From contig NZ_PVTE01000006.1 in assembly GCF_003002825.1 (NCBI RefSeq), forward strand, positions 1 to 64,000: DNA of 64,000 bases, in the 5' to 3' direction. Below, one piece after another: positions 47,435 to 56,409 of this stretch. Source of the DNA: Spirosoma oryzae. Lineage in GTDB: Bacteria > Bacteroidota > Bacteroidia > Cytophagales > Spirosomataceae. Made by a program: the position numbers and the translations under genes. The first letter of the stretch is position 1. Every line of letters starts with the position of its first letter. The notes below the pieces were generated by a model. It saw only the letters and a list, made by a program, of their open reading frames with translations. It was not told the DNA's origin and did no database searches.

Positions 47435-49195
47435 CTAGTTAAAATATTTCAGCTTGACGACTTCCTTCGGTTCGAGGAAGCGCCATTTGCCACGGGGCAG
47501 TTCTTTCTTGGTCAGACCGGCATAAGTGGTACGGTCGAGCTTGGTGACTTCGTAGCCGAGGTGCTCGAACATCCGGCGGACGATGCGGTTGCGACCCGAA
47601 TGGATTTCGATACCGACCACGTACGCGTCCGGCGTGACGATGCTCAACGCGTCCGGCTTGATGGGACCATCTTCCAGCGTGATGCCTTTGCGCAGCGTCT
47701 CGAAATGCTCTTCCGTAATCGGCTTGTCGAGTTCGACCTGATAGATTTTGCGGATGTTGTTCGAGGGGTGGGTCAGCTTGTCGGCCAGTTCACCATCGTT
47801 GGTCAGCAGCAGCAGCCCCGTCGTGTTGCGGTCGAGTCGGCCAACTGGGTAGATGCGGAACGGACCCGCGTCGGCTACCAGCTCCATTACCGTCCGGCGC
47901 TCCTCAGGATCTTCCGTCGTGGTGATAAAGTCTTTCGGCTTGTTGAGCAGCACGTAGATGAACTTCTCCGGGTTGAGCACTTTCGTGCCGTGCTTCACCG
48001 TGTCGCCCGGCTTCACCTTGTAGCCCATTTCGACAACGACCTTGCCGTTCACCGAAATATCACCCCGCTCGATGAGTTCGTCCGCTTCCCGGCGTGAGCA
48101 CACACCAGCGTTGGCGATGTAGCGATTCAGACGCATCACACCCGGTTCGCTGGGCTGCTTTGGCTCCGACGACTCGGTTTTATCCGACGCTTTCATCCGG
48201 CTGTTTCGTGGATCGCGTTTATCGTAGGGGCGGGTCAGGCGCGCGGTTTCGCGTTCGTAATCGGGTGCCTTGTCGTATTGCCCCGTACGCCGTTCCCCTG
48301 ACTCCTTGCGTTGCTTACTGGTGAACCGTTCGTCGCTGTCCTGATTGCGGCCACCGCGCCGGTCATTACTGCGGTCATTGCCGCGTGAAAAGCGGGGCTT
48401 CGCTTCATCCCGATTGAAGCGCGAGTCGCCACTCCGGGAGTCGCCACTCCGGGAGTCGCCACTGCGCTGGGGCCGGTCGTTGTTCCGATCATCCCGGCTA
48501 AAGCTCCGGGGCCGGTCCGAACTTCCGCTACGTTCGTTCGTATCCCGGTTAAAGCGAGGCCGGTCGTTGTCATTACGATTGAAACGTGAATCACCAGTCC
48601 GGGAATCGCTATCCTTCCGGAAACCATCACGCTGGAACCGGTCGCTATTGCGGTCATCGCGGTTGAAACGCGGGTTACCGCTCCGGGAGTCGCTACTCCG
48701 GGAATTACTGTCACGATTGAAGCGGGGCCGGTCGCCAGCCTGTCCGTCGTCACGACGGTTGAAGCGCGAGTCGCCACTCCGTGGGCGTTCGTTTGTTCTG
48801 TCGTTATCCCGGTTAAAACGTGGCCGGCTGTCATCGCTGCGCCGTTCTGGGCGGGAATCGCCATTCCGGGAGTCGCCACTCCGTGGGCGCTCGTTATCGC
48901 GGTTAAAACGAGGACGAGTATCGTCGCTACGACGGTCAGAACGGGAATCGTTGTTACGGTTGTCCCGGCCGAAACGGGAGCTGCCACTCCGGGAGTCTCC
49001 ACTCCGGGAATCGCTGTCGCGATTGAAACGGGGCCGGTCAGTGCTATTGTCACGGGCATTACTGTCCCGGTTGAAACGTGGCCGATTATCGTCATCCCGA
49101 CGATCGGTTGAACGTGTGGGCCGCTGACCATCCCGGCGCGGGCCATCGAACTTGGGACCGTCAAAGCGGTCGTTCGAGTCTGAATCCTGATTCAT
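47435..49195 (-). CDS. rluB: RluB/RsuA-family rRNA pseudouridine synthase with long Arg/Asp-rich N-terminal tail
   Basis: A 586-residue protein. Residues about 1-330 are a low-complexity tail of repeated DSRSGDSRFNRD and NDRPRFNRD units, rich in Arg, Asp, Asn and Ser and surely disordered. Residues about 352-400 are the S4 RNA-binding domain (MRLNRYIANAGVCSRREADELI). The synthase domain follows, with the catalytic Asp near 451 in PVGRLDRNTTGLLLLTNDGEL. The enzyme modifies 23S rRNA; the tail may bind rRNA. Such tails occur in other Bacteroidota RluB proteins; this one is long and its DNA is repetitive. Confidence 0.9.
   Translation of the reverse strand: MNQDSDSNDRFDGPKFDGPRRDGQRPTRSTDRRDDDNRPRFNRDSNARDNSTDRPRFNRDSDSRSGDSRSGSSRFGRDNRNNDSRSDRRSDDTRPRFNRDNERPRSGDSRNGDSRPERRSDDSRPRFNRDNDRTNERPRSGDSRFNRRDDGQAGDRPRFNRDSNSRSSDSRSGNPRFNRDDRNSDRFQRDGFRKDSDSRTGDSRFNRNDNDRPRFNRDTNERSGSSDRPRSFSRDDRNNDRPQRSGDSRSGDSRSGDSRFNRDEAKPRFSRGNDRSNDRRGGRNQDSDERFTSKQRKESGERRTGQYDKAPDYERETARLTRPYDKRDPRNSRMKASDKTESSEPKQPSEPGVMRLNRYIANAGVCSRREADELIERGDISVNGKVVVEMGYKVKPGDTVKHGTKVLNPEKFIYVLLNKPKDFITTTEDPEERRTVMELVADAGPFRIYPVGRLDRNTTGLLLLTNDGELADKLTHPSNNIRKIYQVELDKPITEEHFETLRKGITLEDGPIKPDALSIVTPDAYVVGIEIHSGRNRIVRRMFEHLGYEVTKLDRTTYAGLTKKELPRGKWRFLEPKEVVKLKYFN
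48400..49090. repeat. Degenerate DNA repeats encoding the rluB tail
   Basis: Units such as CTCCGGGAGTCGCCA and GGTTAAAACGAGGCCGGTC recur many times, in places in exact tandem (48434-48466). They encode SRSGD and DRPRFN words. Copy number is likely to vary between related strains. Confidence 0.75.
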
Positions 49196-49317
49196 GGAAA
49201 AATACAGTAAGTCGTACTGTTAGAAAGAATGTTTAACGGTCTGAAAGTCAACCTTATATTAAGTTTCTGAACGTTTAACGTTAAACCGAAAACCTTAAAC
49301 TAATTATAAACGGGCCG

Positions 49318-49325
49318 CAAAGGTA
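49318..49325 (-). promoter_or_regulatory. -7 box of probable rluB promoter
   Basis: On the minus strand these bases read TACCTTTG, a perfect TAnnTTTG box, about 120 bp before the rluB start. No clear TTG stands at the -33 position. Confidence 0.4.
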
Positions 49326-49456
49326 CACCTTTTCTGAACAGCACGGCTGTAGCGACCTGACTGACAACGCATTTTCCGGAAAAAACAATCCGTAAGTATA
49401 AGAATCCGGGCGATTATCGTTAAGCCAGTACGCTACATTAATCCGTTCGCTCAGTT

Positions 49457-51436
49457 ATGGCTTCCCCCACGCCTGAACGCTTATACACCCCCGACCGGCG
49501 CACTGCCGAGCAATCGATTCTGCAACAGTACATCAACTGGCTCTTTGTCAAGAAAGGCCTGTACCTCCGCGATTATAATGACCTCTGGGACTGGTCAGTT
49601 ACCGATCTGGAAGATTTCTGGGAAAGTATCTACCAGTTTTTTGGCGTCCACAGCCCCACGGAATACAGTCAGGTGATCTACCGACCCAGTGACGACGACA
49701 TGATCGGGGTACGGTGGTTCGACGGGGCTACGGTGAATTACGCCGAGCATATTTTCCGGCACAAAACCAACCAGCGTCCCGCTTTGCTGGTAGCGTCGGA
49801 GCGGCACCGATTACAGACGGTCTCATGGGCGTCGCTTGAATCGCAGGTGGCGGGTATGGCTGCCTGGCTGCGGCAACAGGGGGTTGGGCTGGGCGATAGA
49901 GTCGTGGCGGTGTTGCCCAACGGGTTGGAAGCAGTTGTTTCGTTTCTGGCTACAAACGCCGTGGGTGGGGTGTGGTCGAGCTGCTCGCCCGACTTCGGTA
50001 CGGCCAGTATCATCGACCGCTTTCAACAGATCGAACCGAAAATTCTGATTGCCGCCGATGGATATACCTACAACGGTAAGCCGGTCGATAAAACCGACGC
50101 CATGCGTTCGCTGCGGACAGGATTGCCAACTGTACAACGCTTGGTATGGGTGCCGTACCTCGACGCTACCAGTCGACTGGAGCGCAGTGTGCTGTGGGCG
50201 GATGTACTGAAGACACCGGCCCCCGACGGGCTGACGTTCGAGCCTATTCCGTTCAACGATCCCATCTGGGTACTGTATTCGTCGGGAACGACGGGTAAGC
50301 CGAAAGCGATTACGCACAGCGTCGGCGGTTGCCTGCTCGAACACCTGAAAGCACTGGCGCTGCATCAGGACGTACACGTCGGCGAACGCTACTTCTGGTA
50401 TTCGACAACCGGCTGGATGATGTGGAATTTTGCCCTTGGCTCGTTGCTGGTCGGGGCCACGCTGGTCGTATACGACGGCGCAGCCGGCTATCCGGACCTG
50501 AATACGCTCTGGAAACTGGCCGACGACGCCCGGATCAATCACTTTGGTGGCGGAGCGGCTTACTATCTGGCCTGCATGCGGGCGGGACTGAAACCCATGG
50601 ATACGGTCCGGCTGACGCAACTGCGCAGTATCGGCTCGACCGGCTCGCCGTTACCGCCGGAAGGATTTCAGTGGATATACCAGTCGGTGAAAAGTCAGGT
50701 CTGGCTAATCTCGTTCAGCGGAGGAACCGACGTTTGTAGCGGTTTCGTCGGCGGCAATCCGCTGCTGCCCGTTTACGAAGGCGAAATTCAGTCCCGCTTG
50801 CTGGGCTGTAGTGTCGATGCGATCGATGAGCAGGGGCGGTCGGTACAGGACGAACTGGGGGAAATGGTTATGCGTCAGCCCATGCCGTCGATGCCCATTT
50901 ATTTCTGGAACGATACCGACAACGAACGCTACCGAAACAGCTACTTTACGGAGTATCCCGGTCTGTGGCGACACGGCGACTTTATCCGGATTACCCCCCG
51001 CAACGGCGTTGTTATCTACGGTCGTTCAGACGCGACGCTTAACCGCGATGGCGTGCGTATCGGTACCAGTGAAATCTACAGCGCCGTCGAAAGTCTGCCC
51101 GACATTGCCGACAGTCTGGTGATCGGACTGGAGCAGCCGGGTGGCCGTTATTTTATGCCGCTGTTCGTCGTGCTGAAGAAGGGCGCTGAACTGACCGACA
51201 CCCTGATCGATACCATCCGAAAAACACTACGAACCCAGTTCAGTCCGCGTCACGTACCCGATGCGGTTTACGCGATTAGCGAAGTGCCCTACACAATCAG
51301 TGGGAAAAAGCTGGAAACACCAGTAAAGAAAATTCTGTCGGGGATGGATAGCTCATTGGCCGCAAGTAAAGACACGCTGCGCAATCCGGCGTCGCTCGAT
51401 CAGTTTGTCGATTTCGCCCTGGATGTTCGCTCGTGA
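49457..51436 (+). CDS. Acetoacetate-CoA ligase
   Basis: A 659-residue member of the acyl-CoA synthetase (ANL) superfamily, in the acetoacetyl-CoA synthetase branch. It activates acetoacetate with ATP and CoA. Signatures: the N-terminal DYNDLWDWSVTDLEDFWESI part specific to this group, the phosphate-binding loop WVLYSSGTTGKPKAITHS near residue 270, GRSDATLNRDGVRIGTSEIY near 525 and the C-terminal catalytic Lys in YTISGKKLETPVKKIL near 618. It feeds acetoacetate into central metabolism. Divergent from rluB. Confidence 0.92.
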   Translation: MASPTPERLYTPDRRTAEQSILQQYINWLFVKKGLYLRDYNDLWDWSVTDLEDFWESIYQFFGVHSPTEYSQVIYRPSDDDMIGVRWFDGATVNYAEHIFRHKTNQRPALLVASERHRLQTVSWASLESQVAGMAAWLRQQGVGLGDRVVAVLPNGLEAVVSFLATNAVGGVWSSCSPDFGTASIIDRFQQIEPKILIAADGYTYNGKPVDKTDAMRSLRTGLPTVQRLVWVPYLDATSRLERSVLWADVLKTPAPDGLTFEPIPFNDPIWVLYSSGTTGKPKAITHSVGGCLLEHLKALALHQDVHVGERYFWYSTTGWMMWNFALGSLLVGATLVVYDGAAGYPDLNTLWKLADDARINHFGGGAAYYLACMRAGLKPMDTVRLTQLRSIGSTGSPLPPEGFQWIYQSVKSQVWLISFSGGTDVCSGFVGGNPLLPVYEGEIQSRLLGCSVDAIDEQGRSVQDELGEMVMRQPMPSMPIYFWNDTDNERYRNSYFTEYPGLWRHGDFIRITPRNGVVIYGRSDATLNRDGVRIGTSEIYSAVESLPDIADSLVIGLEQPGGRYFMPLFVVLKKGAELTDTLIDTIRKTLRTQFSPRHVPDAVYAISEVPYTISGKKLETPVKKILSGMDSSLAASKDTLRNPASLDQFVDFALDVRS

Positions 51437-51492
51437 AGTAATGCGGGAACGGTTCGTCAAATTTCAGTAAGTTTGGGGCATACTACGATATC

Positions 51493-52410
51493 ATGCTTAC
51501 GCGTCAATTAACTTCGTTTGTCCTCACTGCGGCCCTTTCCGGGTTGATGGTCAGTGGGTTGTCCAACTGCGGCTCGAAAGGATCAGCTGCGTCAGAAACC
51601 ACCGATACGACGACCGCAGTTTCGGCGTCGGAAGGTGAAAACACGGCTTCTGCGCCCGATCCAACTAAAATTCCGGCGGGTAAAGTGGCCGATGCCGCTA
51701 CGATCCTGAGCCGGCCACAGGTGCCCGTTCTCTGCTACCACCAGATTCGCGACTGGAAAGCCAGCGATTCGAAAAGCGCCCGCGATTACATTATCCCGAC
51801 ACAGGCGTTCACCGATCAGATGCAGATGCTGGCCGATAGCGGGTATCATCCCATCCTGCCCGATCAGTTGTATGCGTACATGACAACGGGCGCTGCGTTG
51901 CCGTCGAAACCGGTACTGCTGACATTCGACGATGGCGATCTGGATCAGTACACGACGGCGCTACCGATTCTGGACAAGCACAAGTTCAAGGCATCGTTCT
52001 ACATCATGACGGTGGCCATCGGTCGGCGCGGCAAGCAGCATTACATGGATAAAGCGCAGATCAAAGACCTGTCTGATCGGGGCCATACCATCGGCGCGCA
52101 TACCTGGGATCACCAGAACGTAAAGAAACTGACGACACCCGAGCAGTGGAAAACGCAGCTGGACGAGCCACGGGAAAAGCTAGAAGCTATTACGGGTAAG
52201 CCGGTTCGGTATTTTGCCTTTCCGTTCGGTCTGTGGAACAAGCAGGCGCTGCCCGAAATTCAGAAGCGCGGTTACGTGGGTGCGTTCACGCTGGCGAGTG
52301 GTCGCGACGAACAGTATCCGCTGCTGACGATCCGTCGGATTATCGCCGGCGGACAGTGGAGTGCGAAAACGCTGTACCGCAATATGACAGAGAGTTTCGA
52401 CGGAAAATAG
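51493..52410 (+). CDS. Lipoprotein polysaccharide deacetylase (NodB domain)
   Basis: A 305-residue protein. Residues 1-26 are a lipoprotein signal with lipobox LSNC (Cys26). A Thr/Ala linker follows. The NodB domain starts near 75 with VPVLCYHQIRDW and has LLTFDDGDLDQYTTALPIL (about 137-155), where two Asp residues form motif 1, and HTIGAHTWDHQNVKKL (about 197-212), the H-x(3)-H metal ligands. The final part includes YFAFPFGLWN. It should remove acetyl groups from a surface or peptidoglycan polysaccharide. It follows the acetoacetate ligase gene. Confidence 0.88.
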   Translation: MLTRQLTSFVLTAALSGLMVSGLSNCGSKGSAASETTDTTTAVSASEGENTASAPDPTKIPAGKVADAATILSRPQVPVLCYHQIRDWKASDSKSARDYIIPTQAFTDQMQMLADSGYHPILPDQLYAYMTTGAALPSKPVLLTFDDGDLDQYTTALPILDKHKFKASFYIMTVAIGRRGKQHYMDKAQIKDLSDRGHTIGAHTWDHQNVKKLTTPEQWKTQLDEPREKLEAITGKPVRYFAFPFGLWNKQALPEIQKRGYVGAFTLASGRDEQYPLLTIRRIIAGGQWSAKTLYRNMTESFDGK

Positions 52411-52435
52411 TCTCCCGAAAACGCCTTATCGTTAC

Positions 52436-52486
52436 CCGCTCCGGTTCAGGCTGACTGCTGTCAGTGCACCGGAGCGGTTTCTTTTT
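52436..52486 (+). terminator. Rho-independent terminator
   Basis: CCGCTCCGGT pairs with ACCGGAGCGG, with an inner CTGAC/GTCAG stem, followed by TTTCTTTTT. It ends the deacetylase transcript. Confidence 0.9.
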
Positions 52487-52605
52487 GGTGCAGTATAGGT
52501 CTGTCAACGTATAATGATGGGTAGTCATGGACAGGTCTTTGCGTGCCAGTTGATGCAAACCTTGCCGGTCGACAGTGGTTACATAGTGGTATAAACAGGA
52601 CCACT

Positions 52606-53538
52606 ATGCCCACCCGGATTCGCCTTGCCCTCGACTGGACTCCCAATACCAACCACACCGGTTTTTACGTCGCGCTGGCTAACGGTAACTACGAAAAAGC
52701 TGACTTACAGGTCGAGCTTATTTCGCCTGACGCTGACGATTACAAGCTGACACCCGCCCGGCGAGTTGCTGCGGGCGAAGCTGACTTGGCGATTGCGCCC
52801 TCCGAAAGTATCATCAGTTTTCAGACGAACAACGTACCGATGCTTGCGGTCGCAGCCGTGTTAGCGCGGGACGCCAGTGCTATTGTGACGTTGAAACAAA
52901 GCGGCCTCGACCGACCGAGTCGGCTGGACGGGAAAGTCTATGCATCCTATAATGCTCGGTACGAAGATGAAATCATCCGGCAGTTAATTATCAACGATGG
53001 GGGGCGGGGGCAGTTCGTGTCACACAAGCCCGCCCGGCTCGACATCTGGCATGCGCTGTTAACAAACGAAGCCGACGCGACCTGGATTTTTCTGCCCTGG
53101 GAAGGTGTTGAAGCCGAACAGCGGGATATTCAGCTGAACCAGTTTCTGCTCGAAGATTACGAAATTCCGTATGGTTACAGTCCTGTGTTAGCTGCGCACA
53201 GCGACTGGGCCACCGAAAATGCAGATGCCCTGCGCCGGTTCCTGAGCGCTACCGCCGAGGGCTTCGCGTTTGCCGTTCGTGACCCCGACGAAGCGGCCCG
53301 AATCCTGTTCGACACAGCCGCCCACCCGTCATTAACCAGTCTGGATTTTCTGGAAAAAAGTCAGCAGGTGGCATCAGGTTATTACCTCGATGCTGAAGGG
53401 CAATGGGGGGTAATGCGCCGTGACATCTGGAATACGTTTGTCAACTGGCTGATTCGTAATCACCTGCTCAATCACCCCGATGGTGATCTAATCCAGCAGT
53501 ACGATGTGTCGCGCCTGTACACGAATGACTATCTGTAA
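52606..53538 (+). CDS. THI5/NMT1-like substrate-binding protein without signal peptide
   Basis: A 310-residue protein started at MPTRIRLALDWTPNTNHTG (52606). It has the NMT1/THI5 fold of periplasmic binding proteins: LDWTPNTNHTGFYVALANGNYEKADLQVELI (about 8-38), then VAAGEADLAIAPSESIISF near 55-75. Many relatives bind a thiamine pyrimidine precursor for an ABC importer, and yeast Thi5 makes the precursor itself. This one has no signal peptide and no CCCFC motif of Thi5, and no ABC permease or ATPase follows. So neither role is assured. No TPP riboswitch motif is seen upstream. Confidence 0.75.
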   Translation: MPTRIRLALDWTPNTNHTGFYVALANGNYEKADLQVELISPDADDYKLTPARRVAAGEADLAIAPSESIISFQTNNVPMLAVAAVLARDASAIVTLKQSGLDRPSRLDGKVYASYNARYEDEIIRQLIINDGGRGQFVSHKPARLDIWHALLTNEADATWIFLPWEGVEAEQRDIQLNQFLLEDYEIPYGYSPVLAAHSDWATENADALRRFLSATAEGFAFAVRDPDEAARILFDTAAHPSLTSLDFLEKSQQVASGYYLDAEGQWGVMRRDIWNTFVNWLIRNHLLNHPDGDLIQQYDVSRLYTNDYL

Positions 53539-53622
53539 GGTTCTCGGTTTACGGCATTCAGTTTACGGTGTCAACCGCCCTGTGCTACAAACCGTGAACT
53601 AAATACCGTAGACCGAAAACTC
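53539..53622. repeat. Long imperfect stem-loop, family A, copy 3
   Basis: CTCGGTTTACGGCATTCAGT pairs with AACTAAATACCGTAGACCGA. It lies between the convergent THI5-like and moaA genes. Confidence 0.7.
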
Positions 53623-53625
53623 GGC

Positions 53626-54606
53626 TTATCCTCCTATCGTTGCCATGGATTCGGTAACGGTCGAGCGATGGCTCTCGGCTTCGAAACCGTTGGCGGGGCG
53701 ATGGGCAAAGGCGCGCAGGAAAGCCGCTTCCAGTCCCGTATCGGTTGCACCCGAACGCATCAGTTCGCGCACGTCGAGCACCCCGTCGTCGTACAAACAG
53801 GTCTTCAGCGTACCCTGTGCTGTCATACGGATGCGGTTGCAGGTGCCGCAGAAGGTCCGGCTGAACGCAGCGATGATACCGACCGTACCCTGATGCCCCG
53901 GAATACGGTAATTCGCCGAGGTTGAATAGCGCGGGTCGGGTATCTTGGTCAGGTTGGGATAGAACGATTGAATTTCCTGGACGATCCGGCGGTGCGTCCA
54001 GTGAAGTACCGGATAATGGCTTCCTTCACCGTTGAACGGCATCTCTTCGATGAACCGAACATCGACGGGACGGTCGCGGGTCAGTTCAGTCAGGGGCACA
54101 ATGTCCTGCGTATTCTGCCCTTCCATGACCACCGCGTTGATCTTGGTCTCGATACCAGCTGCCAGCAAGGCATCGAGCGTGCGGAGTACTGCCGGTAATT
54201 CGTCGCGCCGGGTGATCTGCCGAAACCGCTCCCGATCCAGTGTATCAAGGCTTAGATTGACTGACTTAACCCCTAATGCGGCCATGTCGGCCACGTGCGG
54301 AGCCGTCAGCACGCCATTCGTCGTAATCGACAAATCGCTAATACCATCCACCGCTGCCAGCCGATGCATGAACGACATCAGTTCGGACCGTACGAAGGGT
54401 TCGCCACCGGTGATCCGCACTTTCGATACGCCCAGACGGGCCAGTATCGTGACCAGCCGTTCCATTTCCTCATACGTCAGCAGTTGTTGCTTAGGCATGT
54501 AACGGATACCAGCTTCGGGCATGCAGTAGAAGCACCGAAGGTTACAACGATCGGTTACGGCCAGACGCAGGTAGGTAATGGGACGATTGTGGTTATCGAA
54601 GATCAT
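53626..54606 (-). CDS. moaA: GTP 3',8-cyclase of molybdenum cofactor synthesis
   Basis: A 326-residue radical SAM enzyme. The N-terminal cluster is CNLRCFYCMPEAG (Cys22, Cys26, Cys29), the second cluster CGTCNRIRMTAQGTLKTC near residues 255-272, and the protein ends in GG, the C-terminal pair needed for activity. The GGEP loop (VRITGGEPFVRSEL) is also present near 62-75. It converts GTP to 3',8-cyclo-GTP, the first step to molybdopterin. No other moa genes are adjacent. Confidence 0.95.
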   Translation of the reverse strand: MIFDNHNRPITYLRLAVTDRCNLRCFYCMPEAGIRYMPKQQLLTYEEMERLVTILARLGVSKVRITGGEPFVRSELMSFMHRLAAVDGISDLSITTNGVLTAPHVADMAALGVKSVNLSLDTLDRERFRQITRRDELPAVLRTLDALLAAGIETKINAVVMEGQNTQDIVPLTELTRDRPVDVRFIEEMPFNGEGSHYPVLHWTHRRIVQEIQSFYPNLTKIPDPRYSTSANYRIPGHQGTVGIIAAFSRTFCGTCNRIRMTAQGTLKTCLYDDGVLDVRELMRSGATDTGLEAAFLRAFAHRPANGFEAESHRSTVTESMATIGG

Positions 54607-54846
54607 AGGCTATCGATGTAACAGCAAAACACGGAATTTGATTACAGGTTTCGATCGCCTGCCATTCGGCCGTAGCCAAAGATCGTGAAGTTAATGGGTG
54701 AACGGAAGCATTGCGCTCAACACATGCGTAATTCTACTGACGGGGACAGGTAGCCGAAACGACGCGTAGTTGTTGAAAAATAAGTTGGCTAATAGACGTA
54801 TTTGATGGGATACTATTATTATTTTTGGAGAATTAGCTAGTCACAC

Positions 54847-55377
54847 GTGAAAAAAACGGTCTCAGTTGGTCTCTGTGTTTTGCTGCTCTGCCATGCACTG
54901 GCTTACGTGCTGGTGAGCATCAATACGTGGTACCAGGCTGAGCATGATCTATCGGAACGACTGCGTGTGTACCGGTCGGTCGATAGTATGGTCGAGTTTG
55001 ATATTCCGCTGGACGATCAGATCGACATTAAGCAGGCGGCCTCAGATGGCTTCACACACCGTGGTCACTATTACAGCGTTGTCAGCCTGAACGTACAGGG
55101 CAATACGCTACACATCACTGGACTGGAGACCGAAAGCCGTTCGTTCTGGAAAAGTGATCTGCTGTCATTTCTCAAGGATCACCTGACTAACTCGGCTGAC
55201 TCAGAACAAAAAACGCACAATTTTCTCAAGTTTCTCCTCAAGGAATACTCGCCGACACCCCGGCAGCTGTTCCAGTTTCTACCGGCGCTACGTGTACCAG
55301 CAATACGCATTGCCGACGCGGTATTTGTATTTCCACTCCGGACCTTGCCGGTCCATTCACCCCCTCCTGAGTGCTGA
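54847..55377 (+). CDS. Membrane-anchored protein of unknown function
   Basis: A 176-residue protein with a GTG start. Residues 1-23 (KTVSVGLCVLLLCHALAYVLV) are a membrane anchor or signal. The middle is a small mixed domain (VDSMVEFDIPLDDQIDIKQAAS, GHYYSVVSLNVQGNTLHITGLETES), and the last third is basic and Pro-rich. No family recognised. It precedes the barrel/haloperoxidase genes on the same strand, 132 bp from the next gene, so it could belong to that unit. Confidence 0.6.
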   Translation: MKKTVSVGLCVLLLCHALAYVLVSINTWYQAEHDLSERLRVYRSVDSMVEFDIPLDDQIDIKQAASDGFTHRGHYYSVVSLNVQGNTLHITGLETESRSFWKSDLLSFLKDHLTNSADSEQKTHNFLKFLLKEYSPTPRQLFQFLPALRVPAIRIADAVFVFPLRTLPVHSPPPEC

Positions 55378-55509
55378 ATGATTTTCTGGTTTCTGCACCG
55401 TAGCTGATGCCGCCAATATATAGGCATCTGGTTGTGCAGCATCTTCTGCGACAGCGGTTTGCTCAGCTGAACCGTGTTGCTATCATTCATTCAATTCAGC
55501 ATATCAAGC

Positions 55510-56409
55510 ATGCGTACACATCTAAAAATGATGGTGTGTGCGGCTCTGTTGCTGCCTGCTATATGCCAGGCGCAGATGCCGCACGATGCTATCTACATGA
55601 ATAAAAATGCGGTCTGCGTGGCGGGTTTATACGGCCACTCGACCTGGAGTCAATACTGGGAAAACTCGCTCAAGCGCGAGAACCTGAACATCGGAACGCA
55701 CACCACGCAGAGCGTAATGGTGATGCCGGCCATTGGTATTTCGAAACGTGTTAATGTTATTCTGAGCCTGCCCTACGTCTGGACGAGTACCAGCGCCGGT
55801 AACCTATTGGGCCAACGCGGTGTACAGGATTTGTCGGCATGGCTCAAAGTGAATGCGTTTCAGCGGGGTGGATTTTCAGTCCATGCGATCGTCGGTGGCT
55901 CACTGCCAATGGGCAATTACGTTCCTGATTTTCAGCCGATGTCGATTGGCATGCAATGCCGGACGCTGACCGGTCGTCTGCTGCTGAACTACAAGCACCC
56001 GGCTACGGGCTTGTACGTTACTACGCACGGTTCGTACGGCTGGCGTAGTAATATCCGCATTGACCGGGATGCTTATCTGGCCGATGATCGGATATACAAC
56101 GTTAATCAGGTCAACGTGCCAAACACATACGATGCTGCGTTGCGCGTCGGTGTGTTGCGCCGGAAATGGCAGGCCGAAGCCTTCACGGAGCGGACCGCCT
56201 GTCTCTCGGGCGACTACATTCGTCGCAACGACATGCCGTTTCCAACAAATAACGCAAAAGCGACTATCGTTGGCGTCTACGCTAGAGTGCAGCCCCGTAA
56301 CATCGGAGTCAATGCGCGTGTCGGACAAGTCATCGACGGTGTAAATACTGGTCAAAGCACCAGCTACACCGTTGGCCTATTGTATCTATTCAACTGGAAA
56401 AAGCCGTAA
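55510..56409 (+). CDS. Outer-membrane beta-barrel protein, copy 1 of the barrel/haloperoxidase module
   Basis: A 299-residue protein started at MRTHLKMMVCAALLLPAICQAQ, a signal peptide. The remainder alternates polar and hydrophobic residues in the manner of barrel strands and ends in LLYLFNWKKP. A local stretch, LSLPYVWTSTSAGNLLGQRGVQDL, aligns with IVTAPYIRTEASAGY..QEGFQDV of the product of 58101-59003, as do the PFPTN motifs. It may be a transport channel (MetA-pathway-like). The stop overlaps the start of the haloperoxidase gene (TAATG), which suggests that the two products work together. Confidence 0.75.
   Translation: MRTHLKMMVCAALLLPAICQAQMPHDAIYMNKNAVCVAGLYGHSTWSQYWENSLKRENLNIGTHTTQSVMVMPAIGISKRVNVILSLPYVWTSTSAGNLLGQRGVQDLSAWLKVNAFQRGGFSVHAIVGGSLPMGNYVPDFQPMSIGMQCRTLTGRLLLNYKHPATGLYVTTHGSYGWRSNIRIDRDAYLADDRIYNVNQVNVPNTYDAALRVGVLRRKWQAEAFTERTACLSGDYIRRNDMPFPTNNAKATIVGVYARVQPRNIGVNARVGQVIDGVNTGQSTSYTVGLLYLFNWKKP

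Noticed and set aside
48235-49164. Long frames in the other two readings of the rluB tail
   Set aside because: They arise from the repeats, have extreme composition and no recognisable domain, while the RluB frame continues into S4 and synthase domains.
52410-52605. TPP riboswitch before the THI5-like gene
   Set aside because: I see only the terminator of the preceding gene; the CUGAGA and other conserved thi-box words are absent.
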